The position numbers and the translations under genes are program-made. Below are positions 1-5,544 of a stretch of DNA of 6,972 bases, piece by piece. A model generated the notes under the pieces. It had not been told where the DNA came from. It saw nothing but the letters and a program-made list of their open reading frames with translations, and did no database searches. How positions within the stretch are numbered: the first letter of the stretch is position 1; each line of letters opens with the position of its first letter. The stretch is from the NCBI GenBank assembly GCA_016784285.1, contig JADHUX010000026.1:1-6972 (forward strand). Reading direction: 5' to 3'. The DNA is from Parcubacteria group bacterium. GTDB taxonomy: Bacteria > Patescibacteriota > Minisyncoccia > Phycocordibacterales > UBA2163.

Positions 1-772
1 TTAGAAAAGCAAAAGGTTTATATCTATGTCCGTACTCAGTACCTTCTAATATGATTCTTGCAGTTCCTTTTATCTCTTCAAAATTCTTTTTCCCTGTCTG
101 ATGAATAATCTGATATTTTCCTACAAGCTTTGGTAATGTTTCCATAAGAGTGTCATTTATCTTCTTTGCACCTTGTGAACCACCAAGTACTAAGATAGTA
201 GGAAGTTCTTTCTCAAGTTTTAAATATTCATGAGCTCCTTCGTCCGCTAAAGTAAACAACTCCTTTCTTACTGGATTACCAGTGAAAGCTACCTTTTCCT
301 TTTCAAAATAAGAAGTAGCTTCTGGATACGATACTGCTATTTTAATAGCAAACTTCCCTGCCCACTTGTTCACCCTACCTGGTACTGCATCAGACTCATG
401 GATGATAACAGGTATACGAAGTATCTTTGCAGCAAACACTGTCGGGAAGCTTGCATACCCACCCTTACTAAACACAACATCAGGATAAATAGTAAAAAGC
501 TGAAGAGTGGCTTTTATTACCCCAACGCCTGTCTTAAATTTATCTATAAAATTCCAAACAGAAAAATATCTACGTACCTTCCCTGCTGGACTTTTTTTAA
601 ATATTATATGGTTTTCATAGAGTGCTCGTGCATCATACTTTTCAGGCGCAATATAATAAAGCTTTGGTTTAAGTAGCTTTTGTTCTTTTGCTATATTATT
701 TATTTCTTCAGCAACAGCAATAATAGGATAAAAGTGTCCTCCTGTGCCTCCACCTGTAAATACGATTTTCAT
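1..772 (-). CDS. murG: MurG, UDP-GlcNAc:lipid I N-acetylglucosaminyltransferase, C-terminus beyond window
   Basis: This glycosyltransferase (GT28, GT-B fold) adds GlcNAc to lipid I on the inner membrane face, giving lipid II. The ATG is at 772-770 and the frame stays open to base 1, giving 257 residues of a family that is usually about 360 long. Visible MurG motifs are the N-terminal loop GGGTGGH (residues 7-13), GGYASFP (104-110), HESDAVPGRVN (125-135), TGNPVR (164-169), LGGSQGA opening the C-terminal domain (196-202) and HQTG (224-227). The UDP-GlcNAc-binding end of the C-terminal domain lies outside the window. No Shine-Dalgarno site or TATAAT precedes the ATG; the 96 bases before it are filled by a long hairpin. 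The gene is therefore probably co-transcribed with ftsW upstream. The identification is secure; only the missing end is unseen. Confidence 0.96.
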   Translation of the reverse strand, partial: MKIVFTGGGTGGHFYPIIAVAEEINNIAKEQKLLKPKLYYIAPEKYDARALYENHIIFKKSPAGKVRRYFSVWNFIDKFKTGVGVIKATLQLFTIYPDVVFSKGGYASFPTVFAAKILRIPVIIHESDAVPGRVNKWAGKFAIKIAVSYPEATSYFEKEKVAFTGNPVRKELFTLADEGAHEYLKLEKELPTILVLGGSQGAKKINDTLMETLPKLVGKYQIIHQTGKKNFEEIKGTARIILEGTEYGHRYKPFAFL

Positions 773-781
773 AATGTTTTT

Positions 782-868
782 TTAACGCGGGAAAAGGTCT
801 TTCCTCATCGCGGTGAAGAAGGAGTTTCGGATCTTCTTCACGGGAGGTGAGACCTTGAGGAGCGTTAA
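782..868 (+). repeat. Hairpin element copy 1, between ftsW and murG
   Basis: Almost the whole ftsW-murG gap is one imperfect palindrome, directly abutting the ftsW stop codon. The outer stem is TTAACGC (782-788) with GCGTTAA (862-868). A 5x5 internal loop follows, GGGAA (789-793) against GAGGA (857-861). The second stem is AAGGTCT (794-800) with AGACCTT (850-856). A U-G wobble and a mismatch lead to CCTC/GAGG (803-806, 844-847). The terminal hairpin is a perfect 9-bp stem, GTGAAGAAG (813-821) with CTTCTTCAC (833-841), closing an 11-nt loop. Borders and the internal loop match a second element at 2817-2941. The plus strand is given because the shared consensus and the 801-849 wobble read that way; this is antisense to the host operon. 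Seven T residues at 874-880 follow on the plus strand, so it could also terminate antisense transcripts. The family is not recognised. Confidence 0.75.
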
Positions 869-1963
869 TTATATTTTTTTAAATTTTGATATGTTTAATA
901 CTATCCCAATCTCAGCTAATGCAAAGAGTAATGCCGACCCTCCATGACTTATAAATAAAAGCGGAAGTCCGGTCAAAGGCATTACTCCAAGCATCGCTCC
1001 TATGTTTATAAACGACTGTGACACTATCAGTATAACAATTCCGACTACGACTAGTCCACTGAAGTTGTCAGGTGCATTAGTTGCAATCTTCAACCCTCTA
1101 AAAGCAAGGAATAAAAATAAAGTGATTATTAATGCACTTCCAATAAAACCAAATTCCTCTGCAGCTACTGCAAATATCGAGTCCCCTACTGGTTCTGGTA
1201 AATATTGAAACTTCTGTACACTCTGCCCAAAACCTCTCCCGAAGATCTCTCCAGACCCTATAGCAATGAGAGACTGCTTGATCTGCCAACCAGAACCAAG
1301 AGCATCACTTGCTGGGTTTATAAAAGTAATTATCCTATCTTTTACATATGGTTGTATATATGCAAGAGCTGTCAGTGACACTCCAGCGATACCACCGAGC
1401 GCAAATATGTCCCGCCAACGAGCACCCGCTGCGATGAACATAGCAATACCTGTAGTTAAGATTACAAGGAATGTTCCAGTGTCAGGCTGTGCCAAAAGTA
1501 TAGCTCCAGTAATAGAAAGTAATATAATAAATGGAATTATCCCATGACCTATAGTATGAAGTTTGTCTTTTGCATTAGTAAGCCATGCTGCAAAATATAT
1601 TACAAAACCGATCTTGAGCATCTCTGCTGGTTGGAAAGTCACAAAACCAAAATCAAGCCAACGCTGTGCACCACCTAGTGATACTCCAAGCCCCGGGACA
1701 AACACGAGTAGTGTAGCTACAGCAGAAGCTATAAATATATAAAAAGCATACTTCCTCCAAAATGTATATTTAATCTTTGTCGTTACTAGAAGTGCTATAG
1801 CGCCCAAGAAGATCCCTAAGAAAAACTGACTAAATGCAACAGAAGAAAACCTAGCACCCTCCCTAGCTAAAAGCCCGAGTGATGCAGACGTAAAAATAAA
1901 AAACCCTGCTACAACTAGGATAATGACTGTTATTAAAAATGGCCGGTCAATCTTTTTGAGCAT
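869..1963 (-). CDS. ftsW: FtsW, SEDS-family septal peptidoglycan polymerase
   Basis: SEDS glycosyltransferases polymerise lipid II into glycan strands with a partner class B penicillin-binding protein, which is not in this window. The 364 residues are of normal length and strongly hydrophobic throughout, consistent with about ten membrane helices. Family signatures are GAQRWLDFG followed by QPAE (98-114), QPDTGT (159-164), GSGWQIKQS (223-231), PEPVGDSIFAVAAEE (256-270) and NIGAMLGVMPLTGLPLLFISHGG (320-342). D261 in GDSIF corresponds to the catalytic aspartate of the SEDS family, usually in a TDFIF context. RodA has the same fold; the position directly before murG and in the mraY region favours FtsW. 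The start ATG at 1963-1961 follows an extended -10 box by 6 nt and lacks a Shine-Dalgarno site, so translation is probably leaderless. Confidence 0.94.
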   Translation of the reverse strand: MLKKIDRPFLITVIILVVAGFFIFTSASLGLLAREGARFSSVAFSQFFLGIFLGAIALLVTTKIKYTFWRKYAFYIFIASAVATLLVFVPGLGVSLGGAQRWLDFGFVTFQPAEMLKIGFVIYFAAWLTNAKDKLHTIGHGIIPFIILLSITGAILLAQPDTGTFLVILTTGIAMFIAAGARWRDIFALGGIAGVSLTALAYIQPYVKDRIITFINPASDALGSGWQIKQSLIAIGSGEIFGRGFGQSVQKFQYLPEPVGDSIFAVAAEEFGFIGSALIITLFLFLAFRGLKIATNAPDNFSGLVVVGIVILIVSQSFINIGAMLGVMPLTGLPLLFISHGGSALLFALAEIGIVLNISKFKKI

Positions 1964-1969
1964 TAAATT

Positions 1970-1978
1970 ATTATATCA
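1970..1978 (-). promoter_or_regulatory. Extended -10 promoter of ftsW
   Basis: On the minus strand the sequence TGATATAAT (1978 down to 1970) is a perfect extended -10 box (TGnTATAAT). No -35 match is seen; that position is occupied by the terminator stem of the upstream gene. Only six bases separate the box from the ftsW ATG at 1963, so the expected start of transcription falls at or next to the start codon. This predicts a leaderless mRNA covering ftsW and murG. Confidence 0.65.
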
Positions 1979-2006
1979 AAAAAATCCACTTAATAGCGGA
2001 TTTTTT
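1978..2006 (-). terminator. Intrinsic terminator of the secreted-protein gene
   Basis: On the minus strand, AAAAAATCCGC pairs with GTGGATTTTTT around a 6-nt loop, and the 3' arm runs into seven T residues (1984-1978). The stem has one G-U pair on the minus strand, which would be an A-C mismatch on the plus strand, so it is best as a minus-strand terminator. It begins 18 bases after the stop codon at 2025. The last T of its tail is also the first base of the ftsW extended -10 box. Because both flanks are A/T runs, some activity on the plus strand is possible. Confidence 0.75.
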
Positions 2007-2024
2007 ATTATTTTAAAGATTAAA

Positions 2025-2762
2025 TTAATTTTTAGTACAGCCGATTTCAATCTTTGTAGCCGTACATGTCCCTCCACCAGAAACATGGCAAACCTGTATT
2101 ACACCAATATAATCCCCCCCATCATTATAATTATTTTCTTGTTGCATTCCTCCATTTGTATACCCACATATTTCAGGAGCTGTATTTGTCCTATAATGTG
2201 ATCCTGTAGTACAGCCTCCCGCACAAGAACTACAGCTTGTAACTTGTGTACTTGAATAATTTGAACTTGTACTCCATCCACTTGGGCAACTTGAACCATT
2301 GAAATAACATGTACTCTGAGAATCTATCCAACTACCTCCACTGTTAAGACAATCTGTATAAGCTGGATCTACTGTTACCACCGCTTCGCCACTTACCAAA
2401 GATACCCAACTACTTCCGTTATAACCCTCGAAGTCAGTACCGGTCCAGCGGATAGCACCCGCTGTCTCAGTTGTTGTATTTCCTATTTCTATACCACCAT
2501 CTACATCTAATTTTTGTTTCGGAGTCACCACCCCCACTCCCACACTCCCTTGAAAATACCCACCGCCAAATACTGAAAGACCATCGAGCGACAAACCACC
2601 GTCTTTAACTTGATCTGTAGTACCTATATGCACTGGTGTAGAAGTATTACCACCTGTTGGTGCTTGAGTTGGTCCAGTCCATGCGGCGAATAAGTAATTC
2701 ACGCCGAGGGCTGTGGTTAATATAATACCGAGTATTAAAATTTTTGTTAGAGTTTTTTGCAT
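2025..2762 (-). CDS. Secreted Cys-rich protein with tail-fibre-like middle segment, function unknown
   Basis: I do not recognise a characterised function for this 245-residue protein. Residues 1-27 form a signal peptide: a Lys-containing start, a hydrophobic core at about 8-25, and likely cleavage near A26/A27. The mature start, WTGPTQAPTGGN followed by STPVHIGTTDQVKDGG (28-56), is of a kind I associate with secreted Parcubacteria proteins; that is recollection, not a search. Residues 74-122 (VGVGVVTPKQKLDVDG, then AGAIRWTGTDFEGYNG and SSWVSL) resemble linker segments of phage tail fibres and S74-type adhesins. The Ser/Gly/Asn-rich C-terminal part contains ten Cys (138, 152, 159, 177, 180, 184, 199, 225, 233, 242), an even number that could form disulfides outside the membrane. 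No lipobox, C-terminal anchor or catalytic motif is visible. It occupies the usual murD slot but has its own promoter and terminator. A surface or adhesion role is inference. Confidence 0.85.
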   Translation of the reverse strand: MQKTLTKILILGIILTTALGVNYLFAAWTGPTQAPTGGNTSTPVHIGTTDQVKDGGLSLDGLSVFGGGYFQGSVGVGVVTPKQKLDVDGGIEIGNTTTETAGAIRWTGTDFEGYNGSSWVSLVSGEAVVTVDPAYTDCLNSGGSWIDSQSTCYFNGSSCPSGWSTSSNYSSTQVTSCSSCAGGCTTGSHYRTNTAPEICGYTNGGMQQENNYNDGGDYIGVIQVCHVSGGGTCTATKIEIGCTKN

Positions 2763-2770
2763 TTATATAT

Positions 2771-2776
2771 ATTATA
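2771..2776 (-). promoter_or_regulatory. -10 box of the secreted-protein gene
   Basis: A perfect TATAAT lies on the minus strand at 2776-2771, eight bases before the ATG at 2762, in the context TTAGATATAAT. The -35 region is poor. The predicted transcription start is at 2762-2764, meaning a leaderless message, which agrees with the absence of any Shine-Dalgarno site. Confidence 0.55.
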
Positions 2777-2800
2777 TCTAATTTTTTGAAATAAAACTTC

Positions 2801-2818
2801 ATTCTATGTGGATAGAAT
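2801..2818. other. Short perfect hairpin upstream of the secreted-protein promoter
   Basis: ATTCTAT (2801-2807) and ATAGAAT (2812-2818) form a 7-bp inverted repeat around the loop GTGG. It lies between the large hairpin element and the -10 box, about 25 bases upstream of that box. It could be an operator or a small stem at the end of the mraY transcript; there is no T tract to make it a terminator. Its last two bases overlap the outer stem of the element at 2817-2941. Confidence 0.35.
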
Positions 2819-2941
2819 CACTCCTCAAGATTATTTGTTCAACACCGAGTGTTTCCATTTATAATATATAAAAAATTAACATTTATAGCTAAGTATAGGT
2901 GCAACACTCGGCGTATTAACAAAATAATCTTTTTCCGCGAT
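2817..2941 (-). repeat. Hairpin element copy 2, between mraY and the secreted-protein gene
   Basis: This long imperfect palindrome begins 3 bases after the mraY stop. Read on the minus strand, the outer stem is ATCGC (2941-2937) with GTGAT (2821-2817), including one G-U pair. A 5x5 internal loop follows, GGAAA (2936-2932) against GAGGA (2826-2822). The second stem is AAGATTATTT (2931-2922) with AAATAATCTT (2836-2827). It continues through a bulge and small loops into a 9-bp stem, CCGAGTGTT (2911-2903) with AACACTCGG (2853-2845). The terminal loop of about 49 bases is very AT-rich. Borders and internal loop match the element at 782-868, while stem sequences differ with pairing kept. No T tract follows on the minus strand, so it is not a simple terminator of mraY. 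Confidence 0.75.
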
Positions 2942-2944
2942 ACT

Positions 2945-4018
2945 TTATCCAATAAGTGCAATTGAAACACCAATAATCGCAACAACAACACTTATAATCC
3001 AATATCGCATTGTAACTTTTGTGGCTGGCCAACCAATAGCTTCAAAATTATGATGAAGTGGTGCAACTTTAAAAACTTGTTTGCCATTTCTAAATTTCTT
3101 TGATGCAAGCTGTATAGTACTAGAGAGTACTGTAACAACAAGCGGAAGTGCGATTATTGGTAACACAGCTATACCATGCCCACCTCCTAGAGAATCAGTC
3201 ATAAATGCAACCACAGTAAGTGTAATAGTAAGACCCATCATGCCGGTCTCCGACATATAAAATCTAGCTGGTGGAATATTAAACCATAAGAATGCAAGGA
3301 TGCCTCCGACAAGAAGTGCACAAAACGCAGCTAAGTTAATCTGTTGTTGATAAAACGCTATACCAGCGTAGGCTGTAAACATAGAAGCAAACACTCCACC
3401 AGAGAGTCCGTCTAATCCGTCTATTACACCTCCTGCATACACAGCAAGAGCCACAAATACAAAAAATGGAATAAACAAAAGACCGATGTTTATATCTTCT
3501 AAGAAAGGAAATCCTATTGATGAAACTCCAAGCTTCGCAAAAAACCACCAAGCAACAAACAGAGAGATAAGACCTACTACAAATAATCTTTTCTTTGAAG
3601 AAAGTCCTCCTGCCTTACGCTTACTATTACCTCTTACTTCCATTATGTCATCTATCATCCCTACGAGTGAGCCTGCTATAAGTGTAAAGAGCGGTATCCA
3701 TGTTTGGTCCCTACTTAAAAAATCAAGTTTTGTAGTTATATCAGTTGGAAATACTTTTGACACAAGCCATATAGCAACAATGGTAATAAACGCACTGGCC
3801 CATACTACTATCCCACCCATACGTGGTGTACCAACCTCCTTATTTTTATGTAATTCATTAAATATTTTTGCCTCTCTACCATCTGTTGTAATTTTGCCAG
3901 ATTTCTTCTTCCATGCTTTATGTTTGTATAAATAGTGAGTTACTATGGGAGTAATAAGCATACCTACAATAAATGAAGCTGAGGAGGCGGTAAATATTTT
4001 TACAATATCTATAATCAT
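2945..4018 (-). CDS. mraY: MraY-like phospho-N-acetylmuramoyl-pentapeptide transferase, divergent active site
   Basis: MraY transfers phospho-MurNAc-pentapeptide from UDP to undecaprenyl phosphate in the inner membrane, making lipid I. The 357 residues match the family length and contain about ten hydrophobic segments. Family landmarks are GTPRMGG (63-69), the Asp pair D123-D124 in GMIDDIMEVRG, DGLDGL (200-205), FLWFNIPPARFYMSETG (243-259) and APLHHNFEAIGWP followed by KVTMRYWIIS (319-343). Compared with E. coli MraY, the GNAVNLTD region reads VYAGGVID, the MGDxG aspartate is Glu (E257) and the third His of HHH is Asn (N324). Overall order and colinear motifs still support MraY rather than WecA, which lacks the HHH-type loop and GWP context. 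It starts two bases after the carboxypeptidase stop, without a Shine-Dalgarno site, so translational coupling is likely. The changed residues leave some doubt about exact chemistry. Confidence 0.9.
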   Translation of the reverse strand: MIIDIVKIFTASSASFIVGMLITPIVTHYLYKHKAWKKKSGKITTDGREAKIFNELHKNKEVGTPRMGGIVVWASAFITIVAIWLVSKVFPTDITTKLDFLSRDQTWIPLFTLIAGSLVGMIDDIMEVRGNSKRKAGGLSSKKRLFVVGLISLFVAWWFFAKLGVSSIGFPFLEDINIGLLFIPFFVFVALAVYAGGVIDGLDGLSGGVFASMFTAYAGIAFYQQQINLAAFCALLVGGILAFLWFNIPPARFYMSETGMMGLTITLTVVAFMTDSLGGGHGIAVLPIIALPLVVTVLSSTIQLASKKFRNGKQVFKVAPLHHNFEAIGWPATKVTMRYWIISVVVAIIGVSIALIG

Positions 4019-4020
4019 AT

Positions 4021-4959
4021 TTAATCAAGCGAACTTAAACTAGCTTTTACTAATTTTTCAACATCTTCAAACCTACCTTCTTGTGTTGACCCAAGTACTG
4101 ATATCACTATAGGACGGCTCATGCCTGCATCAAATGCGACCACCAAGTTGCCTCCAGCTAGATCTGTAAAACCTGTCTTAGACGCTATAAGCCCTGGCAA
4201 TCTATCTATGTAAGAATTTGTATTTGTAGCTGTATGTTCAATATTATTTAATGATGAGAAATTAAGTCTACTGTATCTTGTTGCATCAATTATCTCAGAA
4301 TTATTAGTTACTGCATATTCAAGGAGTTTTGTCACATCTTTTGCTGAACCATATGCACCACCTATTACTTCATTTGTATCAAGGCCTGTTGGATTTATAA
4401 AATACGTTTGAGTAAGCCCTACTTCTCTAGCTTTTTCATTCATCTTATTAACAAAAGTTTTCTCACTTTCTTGACCCTCTATTGGGAAATCACTTTTTAG
4501 AAGTCCTGCGACACTCGCTATAGCACTAGCTCCATCATTTGAAGACACCATAAGTGTAAACTTAATAAGATCTTTAAAGCTCCATCTTTCGTTTTCAAAC
4601 AAACCACTGTCACCTTCTTTTTTTAGAGAATTATTATCTATAGTTATGACTGATGCTTCTGGCAATATACTGTCAGCTGTTATTGCCGTCATTAACTTTG
4701 TAAGAGATGCGAGTGGAAGCTGAGTATCTTCATTAAAGGTATATAGTGCTTCTCTTTTATTTACATCCCACACAAAAGCAGCTTTTGCCTCTAGAGAGAT
4801 ATCTTCAAATGCATTTACATAATTTACTACTTCATCTTCTACTATTGCTACATGTACTTGTTTATCACCCCCCGCTCCTACAAGGATTAATGTTATTAGA
4901 AAAACTGCGCCTAAAAAGACGATGAGTTTTGCATATAAATTATGTAAGTTAAATAACAT
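4021..4959 (-). CDS. D-alanyl-D-alanine carboxypeptidase, PBP5-like (peptidase S11), N-terminally anchored
   Basis: This penicillin-binding-protein-type serine peptidase removes the terminal D-Ala of peptidoglycan pentapeptides outside the membrane. From the ATG at 4959 it has 312 residues. A hydrophobic segment at about 10-28 serves as signal anchor; no typical cleavage site stands out. The three active-site motifs are SLTK (S85-K88), SSN (139-141, in VSSNDGAS) and KTG (261-263, in ASKTGFT). The protein ends about 50 residues after KTG, so the C-terminal beta domain and amphipathic helix of E. coli PBP5 are absent; the N-terminal helix probably does the anchoring. The frame is open upstream to an ATG at 5064, but that would overlap scpB by 89 bases and add a basic, non-hydrophobic leader before the anchor, so 4959 is chosen. 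It starts 16 bases after scpB and ends two bases before mraY, suggesting one operon. Confidence 0.93.
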   Translation of the reverse strand: MLFNLHNLYAKLIVFLGAVFLITLILVGAGGDKQVHVAIVEDEVVNYVNAFEDISLEAKAAFVWDVNKREALYTFNEDTQLPLASLTKLMTAITADSILPEASVITIDNNSLKKEGDSGLFENERWSFKDLIKFTLMVSSNDGASAIASVAGLLKSDFPIEGQESEKTFVNKMNEKAREVGLTQTYFINPTGLDTNEVIGGAYGSAKDVTKLLEYAVTNNSEIIDATRYSRLNFSSLNNIEHTATNTNSYIDRLPGLIASKTGFTDLAGGNLVVAFDAGMSRPIVISVLGSTQEGRFEDVEKLVKASLSSLD

Positions 4960-4975
4960 TATAATTAATTTAATT

Positions 4976-5527
4976 TTATTCCTCGCCAGCTGGCGAATTA
5001 TTTTCTTCTTGGGTAAATTTCTCAAGCTCACTTTGTACTGTATCAAATTCAGGCAAGTCTTCAATACTACTTATCCCAAGAAATGCTAGAAGCTCTGTTG
5101 TATATTTATACAAAAAACTTCTTTGATCCTTCGGATTTGAGACTTTTTCTACCAAACCACGGATGAGCAAATTTCTTAATATAAAGGTGGAATTTACTCC
5201 ACGAATATAATCTATCTCAGCACGTGTTATCGGTCCTTTATATAATACTATAGCTAGCGTTTCTGCGCCTGCTTTTCCTAAATCTTTTGTAAGTTCGTCC
5301 TTTCGGATTTGCTCTATTATATATGACATTTCTGGCGTTGTCGTAAGCTGTATCTCGTCTTCTTTTCGTATAAATGTAATACCTCTTCCTAAAAGTTTTT
5401 CTTTTAAAGTACTAAGTGCGTTTTCTATACTGTCTTTATCGGCACCTAAAAGCTTAACCAGTTCTTTAACCTTCATAGTTTCCCCTTTATAAAAAAGCAA
5501 AGCTTCAATTTTTGAATCTAAATCCAT
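4976..5527 (-). CDS. scpB: ScpB, segregation and condensation protein B
   Basis: ScpB is the winged-helix (kite) subunit that dimerises and binds the middle of ScpA in the SMC-ScpAB chromosome condensin. Its 183 residues are a normal length. The first winged helix begins with KIEALLFYKGETMKVKEL (6-23). The second carries the family signature ETLAIVLYKGPITRAEID plus YIRGVNS (89-113), then LLIRGLVEKV (120-129) and the tail motif TTELLAFLGISSIEDLPEF (143-161). The Glu/Asn-rich last 20 residues look disordered. It follows scpA by 17 bases. A perfect -10 box lies in that gap with no Shine-Dalgarno site, so besides the scpA transcript it may have its own leaderless message. Confidence 0.95.
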   Translation of the reverse strand: MDLDSKIEALLFYKGETMKVKELVKLLGADKDSIENALSTLKEKLLGRGITFIRKEDEIQLTTTPEMSYIIEQIRKDELTKDLGKAGAETLAIVLYKGPITRAEIDYIRGVNSTFILRNLLIRGLVEKVSNPKDQRSFLYKYTTELLAFLGISSIEDLPEFDTVQSELEKFTQEENNSPAGEE

Positions 5528-5534
5528 AATTAGT

Positions 5535-5540
5535 ATTATA
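5535..5540 (-). promoter_or_regulatory. -10 box in the scpA-scpB gap
   Basis: TATAAT occurs on the minus strand at 5540-5535, inside the 17-base gap after scpA and seven bases before the scpB ATG (5527). No clear -35 is seen in the end of scpA. Spacing to the ATG matches the boxes before ftsW and the secreted gene, which supports a real leaderless start. Chance occurrence in AT-rich DNA remains possible. Confidence 0.45.
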
Positions 5541-5544
5541 CAAA

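Noticed and set aside
398..676. Plus-strand open frame of 92 codons
   Set aside because: It lies entirely antisense to well-conserved murG and its translation shows no family features. The same applies to plus-strand frames at 1002-1208, 1266-1547 and 3486-3935, antisense to ftsW and mraY.
782..868. Integron attC-like architecture (outer stem, 5-base spacer, inner stem, variable terminal part, with AAC and GTT in the outer arms)
   Set aside because: The full core consensus RYYYAAC/GTTRRRY is not met here, and copy 2 (2817-2941) has no AAC/GTT at all. The flanking genes are essential wall genes in dcw order rather than cassettes, and no integrase is visible.
1923..2201. Plus-strand open frame of 92 codons across the ftsW/secreted-gene junction
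   Set aside because: It is antisense to two supported genes, crosses a terminator and promoter, and has no start signals.
2854..2902. TATA-rich loop of copy 2 as a promoter
   Set aside because: Many TATA-like strings occur in this AT-rich stretch, but none has a good -35 at proper spacing. The better box for the secreted gene is at 2771-2776.
4983..4996. Perfect 14-base palindrome TCGCCAGCTGGCGA at the end of scpB
   Set aside because: It encodes the last residues of ScpB (S-P-A-G-E), has no T tract, and no second copy is seen. It might slow ribosomes or act as a minor stem, but nothing supports a site.
4960..5064. Upstream extension of the carboxypeptidase frame to an ATG at 5064
   Set aside because: It overlaps the conserved end of scpB by 89 bases, adds a basic leader before the natural signal anchor, and its residues are simply another frame of scpB.
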